Of a DNA stretch of 23,182 nt, positions 1 to 8,066 are shown one piece after another; position 1 is the stretch's first letter; the number at the start of each line of letters is the position of its first letter. Position numbers and translations under genes: made by a program. The stretch lies in NCBI GenBank assembly GCA_023389055.1, contig JAEWFA010000022.1, positions 1 through 23,182 on the forward strand. The letters run 5' to 3'. The notes below the pieces were generated by a model. That model was not told where the DNA came from. It did no database searches and worked only from the letters and a program-made list of their open reading frames with translations. The DNA comes from Pseudomonadota bacterium. GTDB taxonomy: Bacteria; Pseudomonadota; Gammaproteobacteria; Burkholderiales; Burkholderiaceae_E.

Positions 1-13
1 CCCGCGAAGCGGG
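1..13 (-). terminator. Possible hairpin downstream of the BASS-family gene
   Basis: The first 13 bases form a perfect inverted repeat, five G/C pairs around a three-base loop (CCCGC/GCGGG), about 50 bases beyond the stop of the minus-strand permease gene. It could end that transcript or belong to a gene outside the window. No T-tract can be judged because the window ends here. Confidence 0.3.
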
Positions 14-65
14 GGCTGCGCATCGGCGCGCCCGCGGCAGACGGCCCGCGCCTTTGCACGCGCCC

Positions 66-1043
66 TTATCGCCCGGTCGAACTCGCCACCGCCCCGAACA
101 CCCCCGCGCCCAGCCTTACCGACCACGCCGCCGACTGCACCTGCACCACGTACGCAACGGCGATCAGCAGCGCGGCATCGACGCCGCCGGCGCCGAATGC
201 GTTCATCGCCAGCGCCAGCGCGATCGACAGGTTTCGCATCACGGTGCCGTACACGAGCGCGATCGCGTCGCCGCGCGGCAGCACGGCACGCCCGACGAAG
301 ATGCCCAGCGCGTAGTTGAATGCGTACAGCGCCACCAGCGGCACCAGCACGTCGACGAGCAGCGCGGGCCGAGCGACGAGATCGCCGCCTTTCAGCGCCA
401 GCGCGACGAAGACGATCCCGAGCACGCCCAGCGTGGACAGCGGCGGAAAGCGCGGCGCCCAATCCTTGCGGAAGCTCTCGCGTCCGTGGCGGCGCACGAG
501 CCACTCGCGCGTGAGCTGCCCGAGCAGCATCGGCAGCAGCACGACGAGCGCGATCTGCAGGAACACCGCGACGAGATCGACCGGCACCACGGCGCCCATC
601 AACCATTGCAGGTAGAAGGGCGTGGCGAGCGAACCGAGGATGAGCCCGACGACGGTCATCTTGATCGCGGCCGGCACGTTGCCCTGCGCGAAGCCGGTCC
701 ACGCGATCGTCATGCCGCTGGTCGGCAGCAGCGACGCCAGCAGCAGGCCGAGCGCCAGGTACGGCTGCTCGGCGAACCAGAGCCGCCCGATCGCAAACGC
801 GACGAAGGGGATCACGCCGAAGTTGATCGCCTGTGCCATCCATTGCGCGCGCAGGTCCCCGCCTTCGAGCAGCTGGCGCGGCTGCAGCCCGACCATCATC
901 GGGTACACCATCAGCAGCGTCAGCGGGACGATCAGCGTGCGCAGCCACGCGGAGGGCGCGACGAGCCCGTAGACCAGGCCGAGCAGCATCGCGATCGGGA
1001 TCGCGAGCGCGAGGTTCTTCGTCAGGCGGGCCAGCAGGTTCAC
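66..1043 (-). CDS. Bile acid:sodium symporter (BASS) family permease
   Basis: Predicted inner-membrane transporter of 325 residues, the usual length for the BASS/arsenite-carrier superfamily. The protein is almost entirely hydrophobic, with about nine or ten membrane segments, and carries family-like small-residue stretches such as LLPTSGMTIAWTG and YGTVMRNLSIALAL in the two repeat halves. These resemble BASS members that are not true bile-acid carriers, so the substrate is unknown (an organic anion or metalloid are options). The start chosen is GTG at 1043, because GGAGGA lies seven bases upstream and the family alignment begins there; the frame stays open further upstream but that part is arginine-rich shadow sequence. 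It lies 44 bases after cbpM and is probably the last gene of the rppH-to-here unit. Confidence 0.8.
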   Translation of the reverse strand: MNLLARLTKNLALAIPIAMLLGLVYGLVAPSAWLRTLIVPLTLLMVYPMMVGLQPRQLLEGGDLRAQWMAQAINFGVIPFVAFAIGRLWFAEQPYLALGLLLASLLPTSGMTIAWTGFAQGNVPAAIKMTVVGLILGSLATPFYLQWLMGAVVPVDLVAVFLQIALVVLLPMLLGQLTREWLVRRHGRESFRKDWAPRFPPLSTLGVLGIVFVALALKGGDLVARPALLVDVLVPLVALYAFNYALGIFVGRAVLPRGDAIALVYGTVMRNLSIALALAMNAFGAGGVDAALLIAVAYVVQVQSAAWSVRLGAGVFGAVASSTGR

Positions 1044-1087
1044 GTCACGATCCTCCGGCGGCGACCCGCCGCGGTCGACGCGTTCTC

Positions 1088-1459
1088 TCAGCGTCCGAGC
1101 CGATGCAGCCGCGCGCGCAACGCGTCGATCTCGTCGATCAGGTCGAGCGCGAGCGCAACGCCCGGCGGATTGACCTCGAGGTCGCGCGCGAGCTTCGTCG
1201 CCAGGCGCGCGCGGCGAAGCGCCGCGCCGCTGAAGCGCCATTGTGCGCGCGCTGCCAGGAGCGACGCGGGAATCGTTCGTCGGCCGCGCGGCGCTTCGCC
1301 CGTATCGGACGGAGCGATCGGCTCGATCACTCCCTCGACGATCAGCGCCGTGACCTGTTCCTCGTCGGCGCCGACGGCGCGCGACAACTCGACGAGCGTG
1401 AACTCGATCTGCTCCTCGACGACGGGCCCCTGGACCGGGGTGCGGGATTGGTCGCTCAT
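1088..1459 (-). CDS. cbpM: CbpM-type chaperone modulator (MerR-like)
   Basis: Small 123-residue protein resembling CbpM, the specific modulator that binds the J-domain of the DnaJ-like co-chaperone CbpA and inhibits its chaperone and DNA-binding activity. The N-terminal half looks like a MerR-type helix-turn-helix (VELSRAVGADEEQVTALIVEGVI), followed by a charged helical C-terminal half ending in DLIDEIDALRARL. The strongest argument is position: it starts six bases after the stop of cbpA on the same strand, the arrangement found for cbpA-cbpM across proteobacteria. Sequence identity in this family is low, so the name rests partly on context. Confidence 0.85.
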   Translation of the reverse strand: MSDQSRTPVQGPVVEEQIEFTLVELSRAVGADEEQVTALIVEGVIEPIAPSDTGEAPRGRRTIPASLLAARAQWRFSGAALRRARLATKLARDLEVNPPGVALALDLIDEIDALRARLHRLGR

Positions 1460-1465
1460 CGCGTT

Positions 1466-2410
1466 CTACCTTCCTGCTCTCGGGTCGAAGTCGAAAGCCT
1501 TTGCCATCGTGCGCCAGGCCTCCTTCTGCGCGTCGGTGGCCGCGGGCGGCAGCGCGATCGACACGACCGCGTAGAGGTCGCCCGGCGGCTGCGACGGGAT
1601 CCCCTTGCCGCGCAGCCGCAGCTTGCGACCGGCCTGCGAGTTCGCCGGTACCGTCAACTCGACGCTGCCTTCCGGCGTGCGCACCGGCACGCTCGCGCCG
1701 AGCGCGGCCTCCCACGGCGCGAGCGGAAGATCGACGTAGACGTCGCGGCCGTCGACGCGCCAGCGAGGGTTTTCGCGGAACTCGATCTCGAGGTACAGAT
1801 CGCCCGGCGGCCCGTTGCCGATGCCCGGTCCCCCCTGGCCGGCGAGCCGCAGATGCTGTCCGGCGCGGATGCCGCGCGGGATGTTGACGTCGAGCTCGCG
1901 CTCCTGCGTGACCAGGTGCCCGCTCGCATCGACGGTCGGCATCGCCAACCGGATCGAGCGCCGCGCGCCGCGGTACGCGTCCTCGAGGTCGATCAGCACT
2001 TTGGCGTGGTGATCCTGCCCCTGGCGCGGCATCGACTGCGCACGTCGCTGTTGTGCGTGTGCCTGGCGCATGCGCGAGCCGAACAGTGCCTCGAAGAAGT
2101 CGCTGTAGTCGCCCGCCTGGCCGTCGAAGTCGGCTCCGCGGAACTCGAAGCCGGCGTCCCAGTTCGGCGGCGGCTGGAAGTCCTGGCCGGCGCGCCAGTT
2201 CTCGCCCATGCGGTCGTAGGCGGCGCGCTTCTCCGGGTCGCGCAGCACCTCGTTCGCTTCGCCCAACTCCTTGAAACGCACCTCGGCGTCGGGCTCCTTG
2301 CTGACGTCCGGGTGGTACTTGCGCGCCAGCTTGCGGTAGGCGCGCTTGATCTCGTCCTGCGTCGCACTGCGCTCGACGCCGAGGATCTCGTAGTAATCGC
2401 GGAATTTCAT
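1466..2410 (-). CDS. cbpA: Curved DNA-binding protein CbpA, DnaJ-class co-chaperone
   Basis: Cytoplasmic Hsp40 that stimulates the ATPase of DnaK; in E. coli it also binds curved DNA in the nucleoid. At 314 residues it matches E. coli CbpA (306). The J-domain fills about residues 1-70, with the diagnostic HPD motif at 33-35. A linker containing GxF-type residues follows, then two C-terminal substrate-binding domains (about 130-300) with typical GDLYLEIEF and PPGDLYAVV strands. There is no cysteine-rich zinc domain, which separates it from DnaJ proper. It begins four bases after the VIT-family stop and is followed six bases later by cbpM, indicating translational coupling. The Shine-Dalgarno before its ATG is weak. 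Confidence 0.93.
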   Translation of the reverse strand: MKFRDYYEILGVERSATQDEIKRAYRKLARKYHPDVSKEPDAEVRFKELGEANEVLRDPEKRAAYDRMGENWRAGQDFQPPPNWDAGFEFRGADFDGQAGDYSDFFEALFGSRMRQAHAQQRRAQSMPRQGQDHHAKVLIDLEDAYRGARRSIRLAMPTVDASGHLVTQERELDVNIPRGIRAGQHLRLAGQGGPGIGNGPPGDLYLEIEFRENPRWRVDGRDVYVDLPLAPWEAALGASVPVRTPEGSVELTVPANSQAGRKLRLRGKGIPSQPPGDLYAVVSIALPPAATDAQKEAWRTMAKAFDFDPRAGR

Positions 2411-2414
2411 CGTT

Positions 2415-3119
2415 CTACACCACCGTGCCGAACATCTTTCCGATCATCGCCGTGATCGCCATCGCCGCCGCGCCCCAGAACCCGACGCGGATCGACGGGC
2501 GAAGGACCGGCGCGCCGCCGGCGTACGCCGCGATCGCGCCGAGCGTCACCAGGAACGCCAGCGACGTGCCCGAGATCCACGCGATCATTGCCGCAATCGG
2601 CGCGAGCGCGACCACCGCCAGCGGCAGCCCTGCCCCCAGCGAGAAGCTCGCCGCCGAGGCGAGCGCCGCCTGCACGGGCCGTGCGATCGTCTCGTGCGTG
2701 ATGCCCAGTTCCTCGCGTGCGTGCGCGGCCAGCGCGTCGTGCGCGCTCAGTTGACGGGCCACTTCCGTTGCCAGCGCCGGCTCGACGCCGCGCGCCCTGT
2801 AGATCGACGCCAGCTCGTTCAGTTCGCTGGCCGGGTGCGCCGCGATCTCGTGCCGTTCGAGCGCGAGATCGGCGCGCTCGCTGTCGCGCTGCGAGCTCAC
2901 CGAAACGTATTCGCCGGCGGCCATCGACATCGCGCCGCCGACGAGCCCGGCCAGCGCGACGATGATCCATTCGCGCCGTCCGCCGCCGGCGGCGACGACG
3001 CCGGTGAGCAGGCTCGCCGTGGAGACGATGCCGTCGTTGGCGCCGAGCACCGCGGCGCGCAACCAGCCTATGCGCTCGGTTCGATGGTGTTCGGCATGCG
3101 GACGGGACCGGCGCTGCAT
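2415..3119 (-). CDS. VIT1/CCC1-family membrane transporter (iron/manganese type)
   Basis: Integral membrane protein of 234 residues belonging to the VIT1/CCC1 family, whose characterised members move Fe(II) or Mn(II) out of the cytosol. Family hallmarks are visible: the N-terminal GWLRAAVLGANDGIVSTASL, the conserved GAMSMAAGEYVSVSSQ segment with its acidic residue in a membrane helix, and a charged cytoplasmic segment (about 75-140) where metal-binding acidic residues lie. About five hydrophobic segments are seen. It follows rppH by 48 bases and overlaps nothing, with cbpA four bases downstream. The ATG at 3119 lacks a strong Shine-Dalgarno, so the exact start is slightly uncertain. The substrate is inferred from the family only. 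Confidence 0.88.
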   Translation of the reverse strand: MQRRSRPHAEHHRTERIGWLRAAVLGANDGIVSTASLLTGVVAAGGGRREWIIVALAGLVGGAMSMAAGEYVSVSSQRDSERADLALERHEIAAHPASELNELASIYRARGVEPALATEVARQLSAHDALAAHAREELGITHETIARPVQAALASAASFSLGAGLPLAVVALAPIAAMIAWISGTSLAFLVTLGAIAAYAGGAPVLRPSIRVGFWGAAAMAITAMIGKMFGTVV

Positions 3120-3167
3120 TCGTTTCGCGGGACGGTGCGGCTGGCAGCGAAAGCGCAGGCGCCCCGC

Positions 3168-3833
3168 TCAGCGATCGCCGTCGCGCGGCAGCGCCGCCTC
3201 GGGCATGCCGAGCAGCGACGCGCGTTCGGTGTCGCCGGCCGGCGCCTCAGCGAGATGCGCGCGCGAGCGATGCCGTCCGCGCAGGTAGCGGCCCGCCTCG
3301 CCGGGCTGCGTCGCCTCGCGCGCCGGGGGTTCGAAGTGCAGTGCACCGTTGCGCCGTGCGTCGGCGAACACGAGCCGCGCGAGTTCGTTGAGCGCCTGCA
3401 CGTAGACGCTGCGCTTGAACTCGATCACCGCCTCGAGCGGCACCCAATAGTCGTTCCAACGCCAGGCGTCGAACTCCGGATGACTCGAGGCACGCAGATC
3501 GATGTCGCTATCGCGCCCGACCAGTCGCACCAGGAACCAGATCTGCTTCTGGCCGCGATAGTGGCCGCGCCACTCCCGACGCACCCAATGTTCGGGCACG
3601 TCGTAGCGCAACCAGTCGCGCGTGCGTCCGACGATGCGGACGTGGTGCGGATGCAGGCCCACTTCCTCGTGCAGTTCGCGCAGCATCGCCTGCTCGGGCG
3701 ACTCGCCGCGCTTGATGCCGCCTTGCGGAAACTGCCAGGAGTGCTCCCGTATCCGCTTTCCCCAGAAAACCGCGTTCCTCGAGTTGACCAGGATGATCCC
3801 GACGTTGGGGCGATAGCCGTCACGGTCCAACAT
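3168..3833 (-). CDS. rppH: RNA pyrophosphohydrolase, Nudix family
   Basis: Removes pyrophosphate from the 5' end of triphosphorylated RNA and so initiates RNase E-dependent mRNA decay. The start ATG at 3833 gives the typical opening MLDRDGYRPNVGIILVN. A complete Nudix box occupies residues 38-60 (G38, E44, and REL-EE-G at 52-59), preceded by WQFPQGG. The protein is 221 residues; the last 60 or so form an arginine/proline-rich tail that is longer than in E. coli RppH (176) but is common in Burkholderiales. The frame remains open upstream to 3914, but those residues do not resemble the family. It is divergent from proS, 110 bases away, and heads a minus-strand unit of five genes. Confidence 0.95.
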   Translation of the reverse strand: MLDRDGYRPNVGIILVNSRNAVFWGKRIREHSWQFPQGGIKRGESPEQAMLRELHEEVGLHPHHVRIVGRTRDWLRYDVPEHWVRREWRGHYRGQKQIWFLVRLVGRDSDIDLRASSHPEFDAWRWNDYWVPLEAVIEFKRSVYVQALNELARLVFADARRNGALHFEPPAREATQPGEAGRYLRGRHRSRAHLAEAPAGDTERASLLGMPEAALPRDGDR

Positions 3834-3867
3834 GGCCCGCACCCCTCGATCTCTTACAATCGCTTCG

Positions 3868-3873
3868 ATTATA
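3868..3873 (-). promoter_or_regulatory. Candidate -10 box for rppH
   Basis: Read on the minus strand these six bases are a perfect TATAAT, 35 bases upstream of the rppH ATG, preceded by TGGC, close to an extended -10. No good -35 hexamer is present at 16-18 bases. The site lies in the rppH/proS divergent spacer and overlaps an AATCG/CGATT inverted repeat (3858-3870), which could be a regulator site. Confidence 0.45.
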
Positions 3874-3943
3874 GCCAGTGCCCCCACGCGTTTGCCGCGC
3901 AATACGCCTCGCATCGATGGCGTTGCGCGCTTCCGGATTCCCC

Positions 3944-5734
3944 ATGAAAGCTTCTCGTTTCCACCTGTCGACGCAGAAGGAAGCGCCGGCCGACGCCGAG
4001 ATCGTCAGTCATCGGCTGATGACGCGCGCGGGCATGATCCGCAAGGTCGCCGGCGGCATCTACACGTACATGCCGCTGGGGCTGCGCAGCATCCGCAAGA
4101 TCGAGGCGATCGTGCGCGACGAGATGAACCGCGCGGGGGCGGTCGAACTGCTGATGCCGGTCGTCCAACCGGCCGAATTGTGGGTCGAGTCGGGTCGGTG
4201 GGATAAATACGGGCCGGAACTGCTGCGCGTGAAGGATCGCCACCAGCGCGACTTCATCGTGCAGCCCACCTCGGAAGAGGTCGTCACCGACATCGCGCGC
4301 AACGAGTTGCGCAGCTACAAGCAATTGCCGACGAATTTCTATCACATCCAGACGAAGTTCCGCGACGAGCGCCGACCGCGTTTCGGCGTGATGCGCGGGC
4401 GCGAGTTCACGATGAAGGACGCGTATTCCTTCGATCGCGACCGCGAATCGGCGCTGGCGAGCTATCGCGCGATGTTCGACGCGTATCGCGCGATCTTCTC
4501 GCGCATGGGGCTGCGTTTTCGCGCGGTCGCCGCCGACACCGGCGCGATCGGCGGCTCAGCGAGCCACGAGTTCCAGGTGATCGCCGATACCGGTGAGGAC
4601 GCGATCGCCTGGTGCCCCGATTCCGATTACGCGGCCAACATCGAACTCGCCGAGGCGCTGCCGCTCGTCGAGCGACGCGAGACGCCCGGTGAGCCGCTGG
4701 TGAAGACGCCCACGCCGTCGCGGGTGCGCTGCGAGGACGTCGCCGAGCTGCTCGGCATCCCGCTCGAGCGCACGGTGAAGTCGATCGTGCTCGCGGTCGA
4801 CGCGCACTCGGACACGCGCATCCACGGCGAGGCGCGCGTCGCCTCGGTGCCGGATGAGGCTCCACGCGCGCCCGCCTCCGGGACGCAGATCTGGCTGCTG
4901 CTCGTGCGCGGCGACCACGAGTTGAACGAGGTGAAGGCCGGCAAGGTCGAGGGCCTCGAAGGATTCCGCTTCGCCACCGATGCCGAGATCGTCGAGCATT
5001 TCGGCTCGCCGCCCGGTTACCTCGGCCCGATCGGCACGCGCAAGCCCGTGCACATCGTCGCCGACCGCACGGTGGCGAACCTGCACGACTTCGTCTGCGG
5101 CGCGAACGAGGAAGACTTCCACTACACCGGCGTGAACTGGGGGCGCGACCTCCCGGAGCCGGTGGTCGCCGACATCCGCAACGTACGCGAGGGGGATCCT
5201 TCCCCCGACGGCAAGGGCGTGCTCGCGATCCAGCGCGGCATCGAGGTCGGCCACGTGTTCTTCCTCGGCACGCGCTACTCGAAGGCGATGAACGCGCACT
5301 TCGTCGACGCCGACGGGCAGTCCAGGCCCTTCGAGATGGGCTGCTACGGCATCGGGATCACGCGGCTGCTGGGCGCCGCGATCGAGCAGAACCACGACGA
5401 ACGCGGCATCGCATGGCCGCGCCCGATCGCGCCCTTCGAGGTCGTCGTCGTGCCGCCCGGCTACGCGCGCTCCGACGTCGTGCGCGCCACGGCCGACGCG
5501 CTGTACGAGCAATTGCTCGCCGAAGGCATCGACGTGCTCCTGGACGATCGCGACGAGCGCCCCGGCGCGATGTTCGCCGACTGGGAACTGATCGGCGTTC
5601 CGGTGCGCGTCACCGTCGGCGAGAGGAGCCTCAAGGAGGGCAAGGTCGAGGTGCTCGTGCGACGCGACATGCAGGTCGAGCAGGTTCCCGTCGGCGATGC
5701 CCTGCCGGCCATCCGACGAGCGCTTGCCGGCTGA
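3944..5734 (+). CDS. proS: Prolyl-tRNA synthetase (bacterial type with editing domain)
   Basis: Charges tRNA-Pro with proline in the cytoplasm. The ATG at 3944 gives the family opening MKASRFHLSTQKEAPADAE; the frame is open further upstream but without family similarity. Class II catalytic motifs are present: motif 2 around residue 138 (FRDERRPRFGVMRGREF) and motif 3 from residue 466 (GCYGIGITRLLGA). The YbaK-like editing domain is inserted at about 225-400 and contains the Lys279 of E. coli numbering (TVKSIVL) and the GPPGYLGPIG loop. The protein is 596 residues against 572 in E. coli; much of the excess is a polar, proline/alanine-rich insertion at about 288-315 inside the editing domain. 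It is divergent from rppH and followed 27 bases later by a transglycosylase gene. Confidence 0.97.
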   Translation: MKASRFHLSTQKEAPADAEIVSHRLMTRAGMIRKVAGGIYTYMPLGLRSIRKIEAIVRDEMNRAGAVELLMPVVQPAELWVESGRWDKYGPELLRVKDRHQRDFIVQPTSEEVVTDIARNELRSYKQLPTNFYHIQTKFRDERRPRFGVMRGREFTMKDAYSFDRDRESALASYRAMFDAYRAIFSRMGLRFRAVAADTGAIGGSASHEFQVIADTGEDAIAWCPDSDYAANIELAEALPLVERRETPGEPLVKTPTPSRVRCEDVAELLGIPLERTVKSIVLAVDAHSDTRIHGEARVASVPDEAPRAPASGTQIWLLLVRGDHELNEVKAGKVEGLEGFRFATDAEIVEHFGSPPGYLGPIGTRKPVHIVADRTVANLHDFVCGANEEDFHYTGVNWGRDLPEPVVADIRNVREGDPSPDGKGVLAIQRGIEVGHVFFLGTRYSKAMNAHFVDADGQSRPFEMGCYGIGITRLLGAAIEQNHDERGIAWPRPIAPFEVVVVPPGYARSDVVRATADALYEQLLAEGIDVLLDDRDERPGAMFADWELIGVPVRVTVGERSLKEGKVEVLVRRDMQVEQVPVGDALPAIRRALAG

Positions 5735-5761
5735 GCCGCTCGGCGATTCAATCGCCGACGA

Positions 5762-6457
5762 ATGAAACGTGTCCTGTTCCTGCTGCTGCTCACCTGCGCG
5801 CTGTTCGCCGCGCTGATCGCGTCGCGGCCCGCTCGAGCCGGTTCGCAGCAGTACGAGGCGCTCAGCGACTCGATGCGCTCGGCACTCGCCGCCGCGGTGC
5901 GCGAAGACCACGAAACGCCACAGCCGCATTTCGCGTCCGTCTCCGAGAAGGTCGACTGGCTCTCGTCGATGGCCTCGCGCCTGCCGCGCCGCTGGAAGCC
6001 CGAGTACCGCCAGCGCATCGAGTTCCTGCACGCCGTGCGCTACGAGGCACAGCGCGCCGGTCTCGACCCGCAGCTCGTGCTCGGGCTGATCGAGGTCGAA
6101 AGCAATTTCCGCCGCTACGCGGTCTCGAGCGCCGGCGCGCGCGGTTACATGCAGGTGATGCCGTTCTGGGCGAAGCTGATCGGCGATGCCGACGCCGCGA
6201 AACTCTTCGACCAGCGAACGAACCTGCGTTACGGCTGCACGATCCTGCGCCACTACCTCGACATCGAACGCGGCGACCTCTTTCGCGCGCTCGGCCGCTA
6301 CAACGGCAGCCTCGGCCGCGCCGAGTATCCGAACGCCGTGCTGCGCGCCTGGAAACGATGGCAGTTCGCGCCGTCGCCCGGCTTTCAGCGCGAGCCGCTG
6401 AACGCCCCCGAGCGCTTCACCGAGCGCTCCCCGGAGCCGGTCGCGAAAGTGCTATAA
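5762..6457 (+). CDS. Secreted lytic transglycosylase (SLT domain)
   Basis: Cleaves the MurNAc-GlcNAc bond of peptidoglycan in the periplasm, forming 1,6-anhydro ends. A Sec signal peptide is clear (KR, then a leucine/alanine-rich core, with cleavage near ARA-G at about residue 26). The goose-lysozyme/Slt fold occupies about residues 90-210, with the catalytic glutamate at E113 in the ESNF motif, followed by AVSSAGARGYMQVMPFWA, NLRYGCTILRHYLD and ALGRYNGS, all family landmarks. At 231 residues it is a compact single-domain enzyme. It follows proS by 27 bases and is probably cotranscribed with it, a recurrent neighbourhood in this bacterial group. Which of the Mlt/Slt subfamilies it joins is not resolved here. 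Confidence 0.9.
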   Translation: MKRVLFLLLLTCALFAALIASRPARAGSQQYEALSDSMRSALAAAVREDHETPQPHFASVSEKVDWLSSMASRLPRRWKPEYRQRIEFLHAVRYEAQRAGLDPQLVLGLIEVESNFRRYAVSSAGARGYMQVMPFWAKLIGDADAAKLFDQRTNLRYGCTILRHYLDIERGDLFRALGRYNGSLGRAEYPNAVLRAWKRWQFAPSPGFQREPLNAPERFTERSPEPVAKVL

Positions 6458-6458
6458 G
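6453..6458 (+). promoter_or_regulatory. Weak candidate extended -10 before the acyl-CoA ligase
   Basis: TATAAG preceded by TGC forms an extended -10-like element overlapping the stop codon of the transglycosylase gene and ending 32 bases before the ligase ATG. No -35 hexamer is recognisable, so this could be chance. Confidence 0.25.
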
Positions 6459-6490
6459 ACGGGCACTTCCCCGTCGCTCCGGAACTCACG

Positions 6491-7996
6491 ATGAACCTCG
6501 CTTCGAGCCTGCAGCAATGGGCGGCGCGCGCGCCGTCGAAGCCCGCGATCCTCTTCGAAGGCCGAACGATCACGTACGGGCAACTCGACGCCGACGCCTC
6601 GCGCCTGGCGCACGCGATGCGCGCCAACGGCATCGGCGCCGGAGATCGCGTCGCGCTGTACCTGCCGAACATCCCGGAGTACGCGACCGCGTACTACGCC
6701 GCGCAGAAGATCGGCGCGATCCCGGTGTCGATCAACGCGATCTTCCGCGCGGGCGAGGTCGAATACCTGTTGAACGACTCGGGCTCGGTGCTCGTGTTCA
6801 CCGTTGCCGAGCTCGTGCCCTTCGTTCCGCGCGAATCGTGCCCGGCGGTGAAGAACGTCGTCGTCTGCGAGGGCGAGGCGAGCAGCGCAGCGCCCACGCT
6901 GGCGCAGTGGTGCGCGGGCCAGCCCGAGCGCTTCGCTCCCGTCGAGCGCGCCGCCGAAGACCCGGCGGCGCTGCTCTATTCGTCGGGGACCACCGGTTTC
7001 CCGAAAGGGGTGACGCTGTCGCAGTCGAACATCGCCACCAACGTCGCCACGGCGGCGAAATACTCGGGCTACCGCGACGACGATCGCCTGTCCGTGTTCC
7101 TGCCGCTCTTTCATGTCTACGGGCAGAACTACATCCTGAACGCGGCAATCCTCGCCGGTGCCACCGTCTGTCTGTTCCGCCGCTTCGTGCCCGACGTCGT
7201 GCTCGACGCGATCCAGCGCGACCGCCACACGCTGTTCTTCGGCGTGCCGACGATCTTCATCGGCCTGCTGGCGATGGACCTGTCGAAATGGGACCTGTCG
7301 TCGATCCGCTACGAGATGTCGGCGGCGGCGACGATGCCCGAGGAGATCTCGCGCCGCTGGACCGAACGCTTCGGCCGCCGCGTATACGAGGGATACGGAC
7401 TGACCGAATGCTCGCCGTTCGCCTGCTACAACGACCTGGTCGAGCACCGCTTCGGCTCGGTGGGCCGCGCGGTGGAGGGCTTCACGCTGAAGATCCTCGA
7501 CGAGAACGACCGCGAGCTGCCGCACGGCGAATGGGGCGAGATCTGCATCCGCGGCCCGGGCGTGATGCTCGGCTACTGGAACCGCCCCGAAGACACGGCG
7601 CAGGCACTGCGCGACGGCTGGCTGCACTCGGGCGACATCGGCCGCATGGACGCCGACGGCTACGTCTACATCGTCGATCGCGTCAAGGACATGATCAACG
7701 TCTCCGGATTCAAGGTGTGGCCGGCCGAACTCGAGCAGTACCTGTACAAGCTGCCGCAGGTGCAGGAAGTGGCCGTCTACGGCGTTCCGCACGCGGAGAA
7801 AGGCGAGCAGGTGGTTGCGGCGATCGTGCCGAAGAAGGGCCAGGCGATCGGCCCCGACGACGTCATCGCCTGGTGCCGCGCCAACATCGCCGCCTACAAG
7901 GTGCCGGCGCGCGTGGACATCGTGCAGGAGCTGCCGAAGAGCGCGACCGGGAAAATCCTGAAGCGCGTTCTGCGTGATCAGGCGCCGTCGGCGTGA
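6491..7996 (+). CDS. AMP-forming acyl-CoA synthetase (fatty/aryl acid:CoA ligase)
   Basis: Activates a carboxylic acid to its CoA thioester through an acyl-adenylate. The 501 residues match the ANL superfamily from end to end: the phosphate-binding loop YSSGTTGFPKG at about 161-171, the GYGLTE adenine-site motif at 301-306, the hinge segment VDRVKDMINVSGFKVWPAELE near 395-415, and the catalytic C-terminal lysine K488 in SATGKILKR. The closest families by eye are long-chain fatty acid:CoA ligases and their aromatic-acid relatives; the true substrate cannot be read from the sequence. The gene is directly followed by a liv-type binding protein gene (70 bases), and in related bacteria such ligases often sit with liv importers, suggesting that the imported substrate is an organic acid activated on entry. 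Confidence 0.9.
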   Translation: MNLASSLQQWAARAPSKPAILFEGRTITYGQLDADASRLAHAMRANGIGAGDRVALYLPNIPEYATAYYAAQKIGAIPVSINAIFRAGEVEYLLNDSGSVLVFTVAELVPFVPRESCPAVKNVVVCEGEASSAAPTLAQWCAGQPERFAPVERAAEDPAALLYSSGTTGFPKGVTLSQSNIATNVATAAKYSGYRDDDRLSVFLPLFHVYGQNYILNAAILAGATVCLFRRFVPDVVLDAIQRDRHTLFFGVPTIFIGLLAMDLSKWDLSSIRYEMSAAATMPEEISRRWTERFGRRVYEGYGLTECSPFACYNDLVEHRFGSVGRAVEGFTLKILDENDRELPHGEWGEICIRGPGVMLGYWNRPEDTAQALRDGWLHSGDIGRMDADGYVYIVDRVKDMINVSGFKVWPAELEQYLYKLPQVQEVAVYGVPHAEKGEQVVAAIVPKKGQAIGPDDVIAWCRANIAAYKVPARVDIVQELPKSATGKILKRVLRDQAPSA

Positions 7997-8066
7997 TAGG
8001 GTAACCGGCTTTCGATTTCGGCAGACCGGCTGCCGTACCCGACAAACACCACGAAGGGAGAGGAGC

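Noticed and set aside
54..1574. Long plus-strand open frame opposite the BASS/cbpM/cbpA genes
   Set aside because: Arginine/histidine-rich translation with no family resemblance; it is an antisense shadow of high-GC genes on the minus strand.
4556..6253. Long minus-strand open frame opposite proS and the transglycosylase
   Set aside because: Composition is that of an antisense shadow; both plus-strand genes have clear families and catalytic motifs.
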